A stretch of DNA of 64,000 nucleotides. Source: Gammaproteobacteria bacterium (GTDB taxonomy: Bacteria; Pseudomonadota; Gammaproteobacteria; Pseudomonadales; Azotimanducaceae). Position 1 is the stretch's first letter, and the number at the start of each line of letters is the position of its first letter. The notes beneath the pieces were generated by a model that ran no database searches, was not told the origin of the DNA, and saw only the letters and a list, made by a program, of their open reading frames with translations. The stretch lies in assembly GCA_009846005.1 (NCBI GenBank), contig VXYL01000044.1, forward strand, positions 1-64,000, in the 5' to 3' direction. This document shows positions 19,318 through 27,946 of the stretch, piece after piece. Both the position numbers and the translations under genes were made by a program.

Positions 19318-21090
19318 CTAGACGGCCTCGAGCGCCGCGATCTCGAGCTGCAACGTGTCGGCGTCCCCGTAGTCGTTGACGCCGAGCCGGTACACCGCCC
19401 GCACCCGGTTGCCCGGCGTTGGCTCGGTGTTGAAGGCGATGGCATCCACGACCCGCGTGTCCCGTTTGAGAGCAAGCTTGAGGTGGCGTTCGCCCACCAC
19501 GCGTTGCATCACGACATCGAATTCGCCGTGAAACGAAGGTTCTTCGAAGCCTTGACCCCAGGGTCCGTGGGCAGCGACCAGACGGGCGTTGTCGATCTTC
19601 ATGTCCGTGGCGGCAAGTTCGCCGTCGGTGACGATGACCCCGGCCAGGTCGCGTTCGCTGACGCGGTTCGCGACGACCTCGTTGAACGCATGCCGAAAGC
19701 GTTGCAGGTGGGCGTGGCGTATGGTTAGCCCGGCGGCCATGGCGTGCCCGCCGAACGGGCCGACCAAACCCGGGCGCCGCGTCGCGCATTCGGCAATGGC
19801 ATCGCGGATGTGCAGACCGGGGATCGACCGCGCCGAACCCTTGAGTTCGCCTGGTGACGACGCGCCGGCATCGGCGAACACGATCGCCGGACGATGGTAG
19901 CGCTCACGCATCCGACCCGCGACGATCCCGATGACGCCTTGATGCCAGTCCTGCTGGTAGACGCAGATCGCCACGTCGTCGCCAATCTCGCCGTCCAGCA
20001 TGCCGGTCGCTTCGTCGACCATGCCGGCTTCGATGTCGCGGCGCTCACGGTTGATCCCGTCCAACCGCTCGGCAAGGGACCGGGCCGAGCGGTCGTCGTC
20101 CGCCAGGAGGCACTGAATGCCAATGGACATATCCTCGAGCCGGCCGGCGGCGTTGAGTCGTGGACCGATGGCGAAGCCAAGATCCTTGGCGCTCAAGGCG
20201 CTCGCCGCACGTCCGGCCACCTCCACCAAGGCGCGAATCCCTGGCCGCGTCCTGCCCCCGCGAATGCGTCTTACGCCCTGGTGGACCAGGATGCGGTTAT
20301 TGCGATCCAGAGGCACGACATCTGCCACGGTGCCCAGTGCCACCAGGTCAAGCCAGTCCGCCAGATTGGGCTCGGCGATCCCGCAGCTCTCGAAGTGACC
20401 GAGTGCCCGCAATCGCTGGCGCACGGCGCCCATCACGTAGAAGGCAACGCCAACGCCGGCGAGATTCGGACTGGGAAACGCGGATTCCGCCAAGTTCGGA
20501 TTGACGATCGCATGGGCCGCCGGAAGTTCGTCGCCAGGCAGGTGGTGATCCGTGACGACAACATCCACCCCGTTGGCCCCGGCGAGCGCCACGCCGTCGA
20601 CGCTCGATACGCCGTTGTCGACCGTGACAATGACTTGCGGCGACTTCTTCAGCGCCTCCTCGACAAGCTCCGGCGACAGCCCGTAGCCGTACTCGAAGCG
20701 ATTCGGCACGAGGAAGTCAACGTCGCCTGCACCCATCGCGCGCAGCACGGACACGCACAGGGCCGATGCCGTCGCCCCATCGGCATCGAAGTCGCCGGCA
20801 ATCAGGATGCGTTCGTTGTCCGCAATCGCAGCCGCAAGGCGGTGGGCAGCGGCATCGATGCCCGGCAGCAAGTCGGGAGCATGCAGTTGGTCTAGCGCAA
20901 GATCCAGATCGGCCCGGGCGGCCACGCCGCGAGCAGCCAACGCGTCCCGTAGGAACACGGGAAGACTCGAACCAAGTTCGGACGGCCGCTTGGGCCGGGA
21001 CTCGACGATCAACGCTGCGGCTGTTGGGGAGCGAGCACGAACGATGTCCCAAAGCCGTGAACGTTTCAAGCGCCCAACCGGCACGGCCAT
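19318..21090 (-). CDS. recJ: Single-stranded-DNA-specific exonuclease RecJ
   Basis: 5'-3' exonuclease of the DHH family used in recombination and mismatch repair. Conserved motifs: IAGDFDADGATAS (motif I), VTVDNGVSS, VVVTDHHLPGDELP (DHH, motif III), LVALGTVADVVPLD, GPRLNAAGRLEDM, and GGHAMAAGL in the DHHA1 domain; then the C-terminal OB-fold (GERHLKLALKR). From ATG 21090 it has 590 residues (E. coli 577). The first 30 residues are not obviously conserved, so the start may be further downstream. thrC, which often lies between hom and recJ in Pseudomonas, is replaced by a three-gene plus-strand block. Confidence 0.95.
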   Translation of the reverse strand: MAVPVGRLKRSRLWDIVRARSPTAAALIVESRPKRPSELGSSLPVFLRDALAARGVAARADLDLALDQLHAPDLLPGIDAAAHRLAAAIADNERILIAGDFDADGATASALCVSVLRAMGAGDVDFLVPNRFEYGYGLSPELVEEALKKSPQVIVTVDNGVSSVDGVALAGANGVDVVVTDHHLPGDELPAAHAIVNPNLAESAFPSPNLAGVGVAFYVMGAVRQRLRALGHFESCGIAEPNLADWLDLVALGTVADVVPLDRNNRILVHQGVRRIRGGRTRPGIRALVEVAGRAASALSAKDLGFAIGPRLNAAGRLEDMSIGIQCLLADDDRSARSLAERLDGINRERRDIEAGMVDEATGMLDGEIGDDVAICVYQQDWHQGVIGIVAGRMRERYHRPAIVFADAGASSPGELKGSARSIPGLHIRDAIAECATRRPGLVGPFGGHAMAAGLTIRHAHLQRFRHAFNEVVANRVSERDLAGVIVTDGELAATDMKIDNARLVAAHGPWGQGFEEPSFHGEFDVVMQRVVGERHLKLALKRDTRVVDAIAFNTEPTPGNRVRAVYRLGVNDYGDADTLQLEIAALEAV

Positions 21091-21194
21091 GCCCAACAGG
21101 CCCTGGAACAGAAGCCGCGATCAACGACGTTGTTCCGCTAGTTTTCCCGGAGCGAACGTTTGACGCGCATCGGGCGGATGGTTACGGTTGCCCA

Positions 21195-21719
21195 ATGAGA
21201 ACGTTCACGGCGAGCATGCTGGCAGCGGTGGCGCTGGTGTTCGCGTCGGTGGCGCACGCGGTTCCCCAAGCGGGCGATGTCCCCCCTCCATATCTCGGCA
21301 AGGATCAAAGAGGCAAGACCGTCGACCTCAAGGACTTGCGCGGCAAGGTCGTCATCGTCACGTTCTGGGCGACGTGGTGTCCGCCGTGCCGGAAGGAACT
21401 CCCCGTTCTGGAGACGATTCAGCAGCATGCGGGACGCGACCGGGTACGCGTCATCGCCGTGAACATCGAAAAGGCCATGGTGTACCGGCCCATGAAGCGT
21501 CGACTGAAGGACTACAAGATGACGCTGACCAACGACCACAACGGCCGCATCAAGAAGCGTTACGGCGTCAACGGGATTCCGCACATGGTCATGATCAAGA
21601 AGGACGGTACGATCGCGGCCGTCAAGCGGGGCTACAGCGAGGCGATGGTTCCCGCCGTGATCGACGAAGTGAATGCGCTCATGCGTGCCGAGTATGCGGT
21701 CGCGGCGAATTCCCGGTAG
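21195..21719 (+). CDS. Secreted TlpA/ResA-like thioredoxin-fold protein
   Basis: A 174-residue protein with a signal peptide (MRTFTASMLAAVALVFASVA, cleavage near HAVPQ), a thioredoxin fold with the redox motif WATWCPPCRKE, and the cis-Pro loop GIPHMVMI. TlpA/ResA-type proteins reduce periplasmic disulfides, often in cytochrome c or oxidase maturation. No maturation genes are adjacent, so the client is unknown. Divergent from recJ across 104 bp; 72 bp before the enolase-superfamily gene. Start is ATG 21195; a long open frame further upstream is antisense to recJ. Confidence 0.88.
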   Translation: MRTFTASMLAAVALVFASVAHAVPQAGDVPPPYLGKDQRGKTVDLKDLRGKVVIVTFWATWCPPCRKELPVLETIQQHAGRDRVRVIAVNIEKAMVYRPMKRRLKDYKMTLTNDHNGRIKKRYGVNGIPHMVMIKKDGTIAAVKRGYSEAMVPAVIDEVNALMRAEYAVAANSR

Positions 21720-21791
21720 CCGAATCCACCAGCGCCCGACCAGGTAGATGCTCATCGACGTCTGCCTTGGGACGCGCCAAGAAGGGGAACC

Positions 21792-23003
21792 ATGAAGATC
21801 ACCGGAATCGACACCTTCGTCGTCGACGCGGGGTGGCGGCCGTGGCAGTTCGTGGCGGTGCGCACCGACGAAGGCATTACCGGCTACGGCGAGTGTTCCG
21901 ACGGTCGAATGCCCTACAGCGTCGTCGGGACCGCCAAGGAATTCGAGACCATTCTCCTAGGCCGCGACCCGCGTCCGGTGGAGGCCCGCTACTGGGACAT
22001 GTACCGTATGGCGCGGCAGAGCCCCGGCGGACTCGCGGCCAAGGCCATCGCCGGTATCGAACTGGCGCTGTGGGACATCAAGGCCAAGGCGCTTGGCGTT
22101 CCCGTCTACGAGTTGTTCGGTGGCCCCTTGAGAGCAAGACAACGCGTCTACTGGTCGCACTGTGGTTCGTCGCGGGCAGGGAACCACGAGGTCATCGGCG
22201 TGCCACCGCTCAAGACCTGGGACGACATCACGAACCTCGGGCACGAGGTCGTCGCCCGCGGCTTCACCGCATTGAAGACCAATATCGTCTATCCCGGCGA
22301 GGTCGCCCGGACCTACCGGGGCGGCTTCGGCGGCGGAGAAGGCACCACCGACGGTACGGTGGACAATGCCATGATCGACCATATCCGCACGTTGATCGGC
22401 ACGTTTCGCGACGCCGTCGGTGCCCACGTCGACATCGCCCTCGACCTCAATTTCAACTTCCGGGTCGAAGCCGCCAAGCGCATCTGCCGGGCCTTGGAAG
22501 ACATGCGCATGATGTGGGTGGAAGTGGACATGTACGAACCCAACGGGCTGCGCGAAGTTCGCGAGTCAACCAGTGTCACCATCTGCTCGGGCGAGAACCT
22601 GTTTACTTCCCGGGATTACCGGCGCTACTTCGAGGCCCGGTCCATGGACGTCTGCATGGTGGACGTGCCGTGGAACGGCTTCGCCAATTCGAAGCGCGTG
22701 GCGGACATGGCGGAGACCTTCGAGATCAACTGTGCGCCCCACAACTACTACAGCCACCTGTCCACGCTGCACTCGCTGCACCTATGTGCGGTCATCCCGA
22801 ACGTGCGCATCTGCGAAATCGACATCGACGACGTGCCATGGAAGGACGACCTGGTGACCGAGCCGCTGGTATTCGATCAAGGCCGCGTGGCCATCCCCGA
22901 CCGGCCGGGGTGGGGCGCGGATCTCAACGAGGAGGTCGCCCGGGAGCACGTCTGGGAGCGGGGCCGACCCCCGGGATACTGGTCCGGGTCGCCCCGCGGC
23001 TAG
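21792..23003 (+). CDS. Mandelate racemase / muconate lactonizing enzyme family protein (probable sugar-acid dehydratase)
   Basis: Enolase-superfamily enzyme of 403 residues. The capping domain occupies about 1-120; the barrel has K162 (ALKTN), the metal-ligand Asp in DIALDLN (D218), a Glu in WVEVDMYEPN, the Glu in CSGEN (E268), and His317 in CAPHNYYSH, placed like the general acid/base His of the mandelate racemase group. This set suits abstraction of a proton alpha to a carboxylate, as in acid-sugar dehydratases. The exact substrate cannot be read from the sequence. Start ATG 21792 with AAGGGGAA upstream. Pyruvate kinase starts eight bases after its stop, suggesting an operon feeding a sugar acid into central metabolism (inference). 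Confidence 0.88.
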   Translation: MKITGIDTFVVDAGWRPWQFVAVRTDEGITGYGECSDGRMPYSVVGTAKEFETILLGRDPRPVEARYWDMYRMARQSPGGLAAKAIAGIELALWDIKAKALGVPVYELFGGPLRARQRVYWSHCGSSRAGNHEVIGVPPLKTWDDITNLGHEVVARGFTALKTNIVYPGEVARTYRGGFGGGEGTTDGTVDNAMIDHIRTLIGTFRDAVGAHVDIALDLNFNFRVEAAKRICRALEDMRMMWVEVDMYEPNGLREVRESTSVTICSGENLFTSRDYRRYFEARSMDVCMVDVPWNGFANSKRVADMAETFEINCAPHNYYSHLSTLHSLHLCAVIPNVRICEIDIDDVPWKDDLVTEPLVFDQGRVAIPDRPGWGADLNEEVAREHVWERGRPPGYWSGSPRG

Positions 23004-23011
23004 CTCCGCCG

Positions 23012-24436
23012 ATGATGGCTGCTTCGCGCCGCAAGACCAAGATCATCTGTACGGTGGGGCCCGCCACGGCTTCCTACGAGGGTATCGAGCGCCTGTACGA
23101 AGCCGGCATGTCGGTGGTGCGTCTCAACATGTCCCACGCGAGCCAGGACGAGGCGGCGGAGATCATCCATTGGATCAAGACCTTGAACCGCAAGGTCCGC
23201 TATCCGATGCCGATCATGCTGGATACCCAGGGTCCGGAGATCCGCACCGTGCCGCTCGATGCGCCACTGGCATTGCATCCCGGTCAAAGGGTCTTCCTCG
23301 ACGTCGCCCCGCAACCCGCCGCCGAAGTGCCGTCCATCGAGGTGAACTATCCCGGCCTCGCCGATGCGGTTTCGGTCGGCGACCGCGTAAGACTCGACAA
23401 CGGGCTTATCAATGTGCGTGTCGTCGCCCGGTTCAACGACCGGCTCGAGTGCCAGGTGGCTGACGGCGGCATGCTCGGCAGCCGCAAACACGTCAATCTG
23501 CCGGGCGTTGCCGTCAACCTGGCGTCGATCACCGACAAGGACCGGGACGACATCGCGTTCGGCATCGCCGAGGAAATCGACTTCATTGCACTGTCGTTCG
23601 TGCGATCCGCCGACGATATCGCCGAACTGCGCGATCTGCTCGGTCCGAGGGCGGGCCGTGTGATCCAGGTCATCGCCAAGATCGAAAACACGGAGGGCGT
23701 GGACAACGCCGAGCCGATCGCACGGGCCGCCGACGCCGTCATGGTTGCCCGTGGCGACCTCGGCATCGAAACCGACATCGCCACACTGCCCATCGTGCAA
23801 CGCCGTCTGGCTGAGATCTGCGCCCGTCTTGGCAAGCGCTGCATCGTCGCCACGCACCTCATGGAATCCATGATCGAGAATCCGATACCGACCCGGGCGG
23901 AGGTGACCGATGTCGCCAACGCGGTGTACGAAGGTGCGGACGCCATCATGCTGTCCGGCGAAACCAGCGTCGGCGCGTATCCGTACCGCTGCGTCGAGCA
24001 ACTCGCCAACATCGCCGAGGCGAGCGAGCGCCAACGCGGCTTTTCGCTGCACGAATCGCTGGCCAACGATACCGCCAAGCAGCATCTCGCCACCTCGGCA
24101 GCACGGCTTGCCGAAGCGATTCACGCGGCCGGCATCGTGGTCATTACGCGACGCGGCATCACCGCGGACCTCATGACCAACTGCCACCCGGACCAGGTGC
24201 CGATCTTCGCGTTCACAAACACGAGCCAGACGCGGCGGCGGCTGATGCTGAACCGCGGCGTCTTCGCCTATCGCACGTCGTTCAGCAACGACCCCGAGAA
24301 GACCATCCAGACCGCCTTCGCGGTGCTTCGGGAGCGCGAGGGCATCGGGCCTGACGAATCGGTCGTGGTGATCTCCGACGTGCTCGCAGAGAAGGCCGTG
24401 GACGCCATTCAGCTGCGCAAGGTCGGCACGCCCTAG
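23012..24436 (+). CDS. pyk: Pyruvate kinase
   Basis: Makes pyruvate and ATP from phosphoenolpyruvate and ADP. The 474-residue product opens RKTKIICTVGPATAS and has NMSHAS, MLDTQGPEIRT, the catalytic Lys in VIAKIENTEGV, and the signature VMVARGDLGIE. The beta-barrel domain is inserted after LDTQGPEIRT, and the C-terminal allosteric domain begins near residue 350. ATG 23012 (followed directly by another ATG) is eight bases after the previous gene. A frame open from 21188 covers two other genes and is not real. It converges on hom with a three-base gap. Confidence 0.95.
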   Translation: MMAASRRKTKIICTVGPATASYEGIERLYEAGMSVVRLNMSHASQDEAAEIIHWIKTLNRKVRYPMPIMLDTQGPEIRTVPLDAPLALHPGQRVFLDVAPQPAAEVPSIEVNYPGLADAVSVGDRVRLDNGLINVRVVARFNDRLECQVADGGMLGSRKHVNLPGVAVNLASITDKDRDDIAFGIAEEIDFIALSFVRSADDIAELRDLLGPRAGRVIQVIAKIENTEGVDNAEPIARAADAVMVARGDLGIETDIATLPIVQRRLAEICARLGKRCIVATHLMESMIENPIPTRAEVTDVANAVYEGADAIMLSGETSVGAYPYRCVEQLANIAEASERQRGFSLHESLANDTAKQHLATSAARLAEAIHAAGIVVITRRGITADLMTNCHPDQVPIFAFTNTSQTRRRLMLNRGVFAYRTSFSNDPEKTIQTAFAVLREREGIGPDESVVVISDVLAEKAVDAIQLRKVGTP

Positions 24437-24439
24437 CGA

Positions 24440-25732
24440 TTACGACGGTTGGCGCGAAACGTCGGCGACCCTTATGCGCGCGATCTCGCCGGTCACGCCG
24501 GACAACCCGCCGAGGTCCGAGACAAAAGCCCTCGCGACCGCCTCCGGAGCCTCGTCGGTGAGAATGATGATCGGTACCCAGGGCTCGGCACCGGATCGAA
24601 TCGCCTGCGGACGCTGAATCACCGCCTCGATGGAGACCTTGTGGCGGCTCAGCACGTCCGCCACCTCCGCGAACACGCCCGGCTGGTCGATGGCGGGGAT
24701 CTTCAGGTAGTGCGGACATGCCACGTCCTCCACGCCGACGCCCGGCAACCTTCGCTTGGCCGGTTGGGGGACCGGCAGACTGCCACGAGCCAGTTCGACG
24801 AGGTCCGCAACGACCGCGGACGCCGTGGCCATGCCGCCGGCACCGGGACCCACGTACAGCGTAGGGCCTACCGCATTGCCGTGCGCCATGACCGCATTCA
24901 TTACGCCCGACACCTTCGCGATGAGTACCGATTCCGGTACCAACGCCGGGTGGACGCGCGCTTCGATTCCATCGGCGTGCAAACGCGCAAGTCCCAGGTG
25001 CTTGATCGAAAAACCGAGTTCACGTGCGTATCGGATGTCCTCGACATCGATGCCCGATATACCCTCGACGTGCACAGCGTTGAAGTCGATGGTCGTGTCG
25101 AAGGCTAGTGCGGCCAGGATCGCGAGCTTCTGCGCCGCGTCGATGCCTTCGACGTCGAAGGTCGGGTCGGCTTCGGCGTAGCCCAGCCGTTGGGCTTCGG
25201 CAAGCGCCGTCGCGAAATCCTGACCCTGTTCCTCCATCGCGGTGAGAATGTAGTTGGATGTGCCGTTGACGATGCCGGCGATGGCATCGATGCGGTTTGC
25301 GGCCAGACCCGTGCGCAGGGCGTTGACGATGGGAATGCCGCCGGCCACGGACGCTTCGAAGCCCACCGAAACCCCACGCCGGTTCGCCGACGCGAATATC
25401 TCTTCACCGTGTCCCGCCAAGAGCGCCTTGTTGGCCGTGACGACGTGCCGGCCCGCGCCAATCGCCGTAGCGACGACCTCCCTGGCAGCGGTGTCGCCGC
25501 CGATCAGTTCCACGACCACATCGACGTCTTCGGCCCCAAGCGAACCGAGATCCGTATCGAAGGTCGCGTGTCCCAAATCGATGCCAGGCTTTGGCGTCCG
25601 GCTGGCAACTCGCGTCAGTGCCACCCGACGACCCGCGCGGGACTCGATCAAGGGCCCGTTGTCACAGAGCAGCTTGGCAACGGCGCCGCCGACGGTGCCG
25701 AGGCCCGCCAGGCCAACCCTTAGGGGCGACAA
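24440..25732 (-). CDS. hom: Homoserine dehydrogenase
   Basis: Reduces aspartate semialdehyde to homoserine for threonine, methionine and isoleucine synthesis. Monofunctional 430-residue form: NAD(P)-binding GLAGLGTVGGAVAKLL, substrate region IVNGTSNYILTAM, GYAEADPTFDVEGIDAAQKL, and a C-terminal ACT domain (IPAIDQPGVFAEVADVLSRH) for feedback control. No ATG or GTG precedes the NAD-binding motif in frame; the start appears to be TTG 25732 with a weak ribosome-binding site. It follows dsbC by 29 bp. thrC is not downstream, unlike in Pseudomonas. Confidence 0.94.
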   Translation of the reverse strand: MSPLRVGLAGLGTVGGAVAKLLCDNGPLIESRAGRRVALTRVASRTPKPGIDLGHATFDTDLGSLGAEDVDVVVELIGGDTAAREVVATAIGAGRHVVTANKALLAGHGEEIFASANRRGVSVGFEASVAGGIPIVNALRTGLAANRIDAIAGIVNGTSNYILTAMEEQGQDFATALAEAQRLGYAEADPTFDVEGIDAAQKLAILAALAFDTTIDFNAVHVEGISGIDVEDIRYARELGFSIKHLGLARLHADGIEARVHPALVPESVLIAKVSGVMNAVMAHGNAVGPTLYVGPGAGGMATASAVVADLVELARGSLPVPQPAKRRLPGVGVEDVACPHYLKIPAIDQPGVFAEVADVLSRHKVSIEAVIQRPQAIRSGAEPWVPIIILTDEAPEAVARAFVSDLGGLSGVTGEIARIRVADVSRQPS

Positions 25733-25761
25733 GAGGCTTAGTCCGGGATCCGCACGCGGGC

Positions 25762-26511
25762 CTAGAGCCCGAGCATCGCCGCGAGATCGTCGGGCGGGAC
25801 ATAGCCCGGAAGCAATTGACCGTCAGGCAACAGGATCGCCGGGGTCCCCTCGATACCGGCCAACTGCCCTAGTTCGTACTGCTCGCTGACCGGGTGGTTC
25901 TCGCAGTACTTTTCCGGTACCCCCTCCCCGCGCTTGAGGGCGGTCAACGCTTCCCGGGCGTCGTCGGCACACCAGGCCGAGACCATCTTGTCGTAGGTCG
26001 GCGACCCCACCCCTGCACGAGGGTACGCGAGATAGCGCACCTCGATGCCGTTGGCGTGATAGTTCGGCATCTGTCCGTGCAGTTGCCGGCAGAAACCGCA
26101 GTCGGTGTCCGTGAATACCGTCACGGAGGCTTGGGCACCGCCCTCGGGTGTGAACGTAATGAGATCCCGCTCGTCGATGCTCGCAAGCAGGTCGCGCCGA
26201 CGGGCCGCGCGCTTCCTTTCGGTCACGTTGACCAGGCCACCCTCCCTAATCTCGTAGACGTTGCCGGCGATCAGGTGGCTCCCGTCCTCGGTGGCATAGA
26301 GGATTCCCGCGTCCGTCGCAAGCTCGTACAAACCGGGAACTTCCGACGGCGCGACCCGTTTGACGGCGATGCCGATATCCAGCGCATCCAGGCGCTCGGC
26401 GAGATCCCGAGCCTTCGCGTCTTCGTCGGCACAGGCGAAAGCCCAGGGCAATGATGCGACGCAGAGTGCGGCCACTTTAAACGGCCACGGTCGCTTGCTG
26501 GCTTCGGTCAA
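25762..26511 (-). CDS. dsbC: Thiol:disulfide interchange protein DsbC
   Basis: Periplasmic disulfide isomerase. The product (249 residues) has a signal peptide (FKVAALCVASLPWAFACA), an N-terminal dimerisation domain (GSHLIAGNVYEI), and the thioredoxin-fold domain with the redox motif DTDCGFCRQLH (CGFC about 138-141; E. coli has CGYC) and the cis-Pro region GIEGTPAILLPDGQLLPGY. A second Cys pair (C in SAWCADD and C in KYCENH) matches the structural disulfide. I choose TTG 26511 because GGAGG lies five bases upstream; the frame extends four codons further. Position between xerD and hom is the conserved one. Confidence 0.94.
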   Translation of the reverse strand: MTEASKRPWPFKVAALCVASLPWAFACADEDAKARDLAERLDALDIGIAVKRVAPSEVPGLYELATDAGILYATEDGSHLIAGNVYEIREGGLVNVTERKRAARRRDLLASIDERDLITFTPEGGAQASVTVFTDTDCGFCRQLHGQMPNYHANGIEVRYLAYPRAGVGSPTYDKMVSAWCADDAREALTALKRGEGVPEKYCENHPVSEQYELGQLAGIEGTPAILLPDGQLLPGYVPPDDLAAMLGL

Positions 26512-26543
26512 GGGAACCTCCAAGAACGCCGATCAGTTGGACA

Positions 26544-27437
26544 TCAACCGCGGGGATGATGTTCCGCATGCAACCGCTTGAGCCGGTCGCGCGCTACATG
26601 AGTATAAATCTGGGTGGTCGACAAGTCTCTATGACCGAGCATGAGCTGCACGGCGCGCAGATCCGCGCCGTGGTTCACCAGGTGGGTGGCGAAGGCATGG
26701 CGCAGTGTGTGCGGCGAAATCTCGCGCTCGATGCCAGCGGCCGCCGCATAACGCTTGACAATGTGCCAGAACGTCTGGCGGGTCATGGCTTTGGCCCGGT
26801 TCGACACGAACAGCGCGGGACTGGCGCGGCCTTTGAGAATCAAGGGCCGGGCGACATCGAGATAGCGCTCGATCCAGTCGATGGCGGTCTCCCCCAATGG
26901 CACAAGGCGTTCCTTGTCGCCCTTGCCCACCACTTGGACCGTACCCCGACGCAGGTTCAAGGCGGTGAGGGTCAGCGAAACCAGTTCCGATACGCGCAAG
27001 CCCGTGGCGTACAGCGTCTCCAGCATGGCGCGGTCGCGGAACCCTGCTGGCTCGTTTTCGGGGTCGTCGCTCCTCGGCACCGCGAGCAGCCGTTCCACCT
27101 CGTCCTCAGACAACGACCCGGGCAAGGGTCGCCCGAGCAACGGCTGGCCGAGGTTCGCGGTTGGATCGACTGTGATCGTGCCCGCGTCGATGGCACGTTG
27201 GTAGAACCCCCGGGCGGCGGAGAGGAACCGGGCCATGCTGCGAGGCGAGCGTTGCTCGGCCAGCCGCAGGGCAAGGTAGTCCTCGAGGTCGCCCGGCGTC
27301 GCGGACGCGAGGTCGCGACGGAGCCACCTCGCAAACGCCTCCAAGTCACGGCGATAGCTGGCCAACGTGGCACGGCTTAAGCCCCTGTGCATCCATAGGT
27401 GATCCAAATGGGCGTCGATTGCACCATCTTGGTTCAT
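26544..27437 (-). CDS. xerD: Tyrosine recombinase XerD
   Basis: Resolves chromosome dimers at dif together with XerC. The N-terminal core-binding domain (LDHLWMHRGLSRATLASYRR) is followed by the catalytic domain with Arg in ATGLRVSELVSL, Lys in VVGKGDKERLVPL, HTLRHAFATHL (H-x-x-R), LGHRDLSTTQIYTHV (His and nucleophile Tyr). The 297 residues match E. coli XerD (298), as does the position before dsbC. Start ATG 27437. A TATACT hexamer on the minus strand (27513-27508) could be its -10, but no -35 was found. It is the housekeeping recombinase, not an integrase. Confidence 0.95.
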   Translation of the reverse strand: MNQDGAIDAHLDHLWMHRGLSRATLASYRRDLEAFARWLRRDLASATPGDLEDYLALRLAEQRSPRSMARFLSAARGFYQRAIDAGTITVDPTANLGQPLLGRPLPGSLSEDEVERLLAVPRSDDPENEPAGFRDRAMLETLYATGLRVSELVSLTLTALNLRRGTVQVVGKGDKERLVPLGETAIDWIERYLDVARPLILKGRASPALFVSNRAKAMTRQTFWHIVKRYAAAAGIEREISPHTLRHAFATHLVNHGADLRAVQLMLGHRDLSTTQIYTHVARDRLKRLHAEHHPRG

Positions 27438-27946
27438 GCTCGGTTCATCGGCTACGACGGTGATTGCGATGTGGCCGGTTGTGGACGCACAGATCCGACG
27501 TTTCGAAGTATACAACTCCTTGAAAAACAACAGGAACCCGAGGTCTGCGCAAACGCTCGCCGGGGCTTGGCACGATCTCTGCTTCTAGTGGGTCAAGTCC
27601 GACGGCTTCTCGTCACACCATGGTGCCGATTGAGCAGCGCGGACCGTCCGGCGACCGGTCGCCTCTCCCGGTGCTGGACATTGCCAGCTTGTCGGGCGGG
27701 TCGTTCTCCCCTTCGAGTCCCACCGTCCGGCAAGCTGGTCCCCTTCCTCCTATGGGCCAGCGCCGCTCGTGGGTACCGCAGGGGGACGGCTTGTCTCCCC
27801 ATCAGCCCAAAGGGTAGGTATGAGGCGGGCGCCCGCGCGCCCTGGCGGGCGCGTTAGGGTCGCCCCTACCACTTCGTCAGTAGTCAACGAGTTGCGCGTA
27901 TGTTCCGTGCGAGAATTCGATGGCGGCTTTCCGAGGCTATGGACCC
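27438..27946. other. Structured 0.5-kb intergenic region between xerD and the carboxylesterase gene
   Basis: No convincing gene was found here on either strand. The region holds an unusual density of inverted repeats: a perfect 14-bp palindrome GGCGACCGGTCGCC (27650-27663); a long hairpin with CCAGCTTGTCGG (27684-27695) against CCGGCAAGCTGG (27727-27738), 12 pairs with one G-T wobble; CGCGCCC (27836-27842) against GGGCGCG (27847-27853); and TAGGG-TCGC-CCCTA (27855-27868). I compared it by eye with 6S RNA, tmRNA, RNase P RNA, 4.5S RNA and cobalamin/TPP riboswitch motifs and recognised none. It may be a non-coding RNA, a repeat cluster or both. Confidence 0.5.
27836..27869. repeat. Extragenic hairpin pair with GTAGGGGCGACC core
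   Basis: Two adjacent hairpins: CGCGCCC-TGGC-GGGCGCG (27836-27853) and TAGGG-TCGC-CCCTA (27855-27868). The minus strand reads GTAGGGGCGACCC, close to the element at 15110-15121 and 63053-63064. The CGCGCCC/GGGCGCG arms are shared with the hairpin at 29706-29722. Confidence 0.6.

Noticed and set aside
21188-24436. A 1082-codon plus-strand open frame
   Set aside because: It covers the thioredoxin-like and enolase-superfamily genes in the wrong frame; only the last 474 codons (from 23012) are a protein, pyruvate kinase.
26544-27437. XerD as the integrase of a mobile element
   Set aside because: Length, motifs and the xerD-dsbC-hom order are those of the chromosomal recombinase; no att repeats or cargo seen.
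27705-27725. tRNA T-loop-like TTCGAGTC
   Set aside because: The flanking bases do not form a T-stem and no acceptor or anticodon arm can be drawn.
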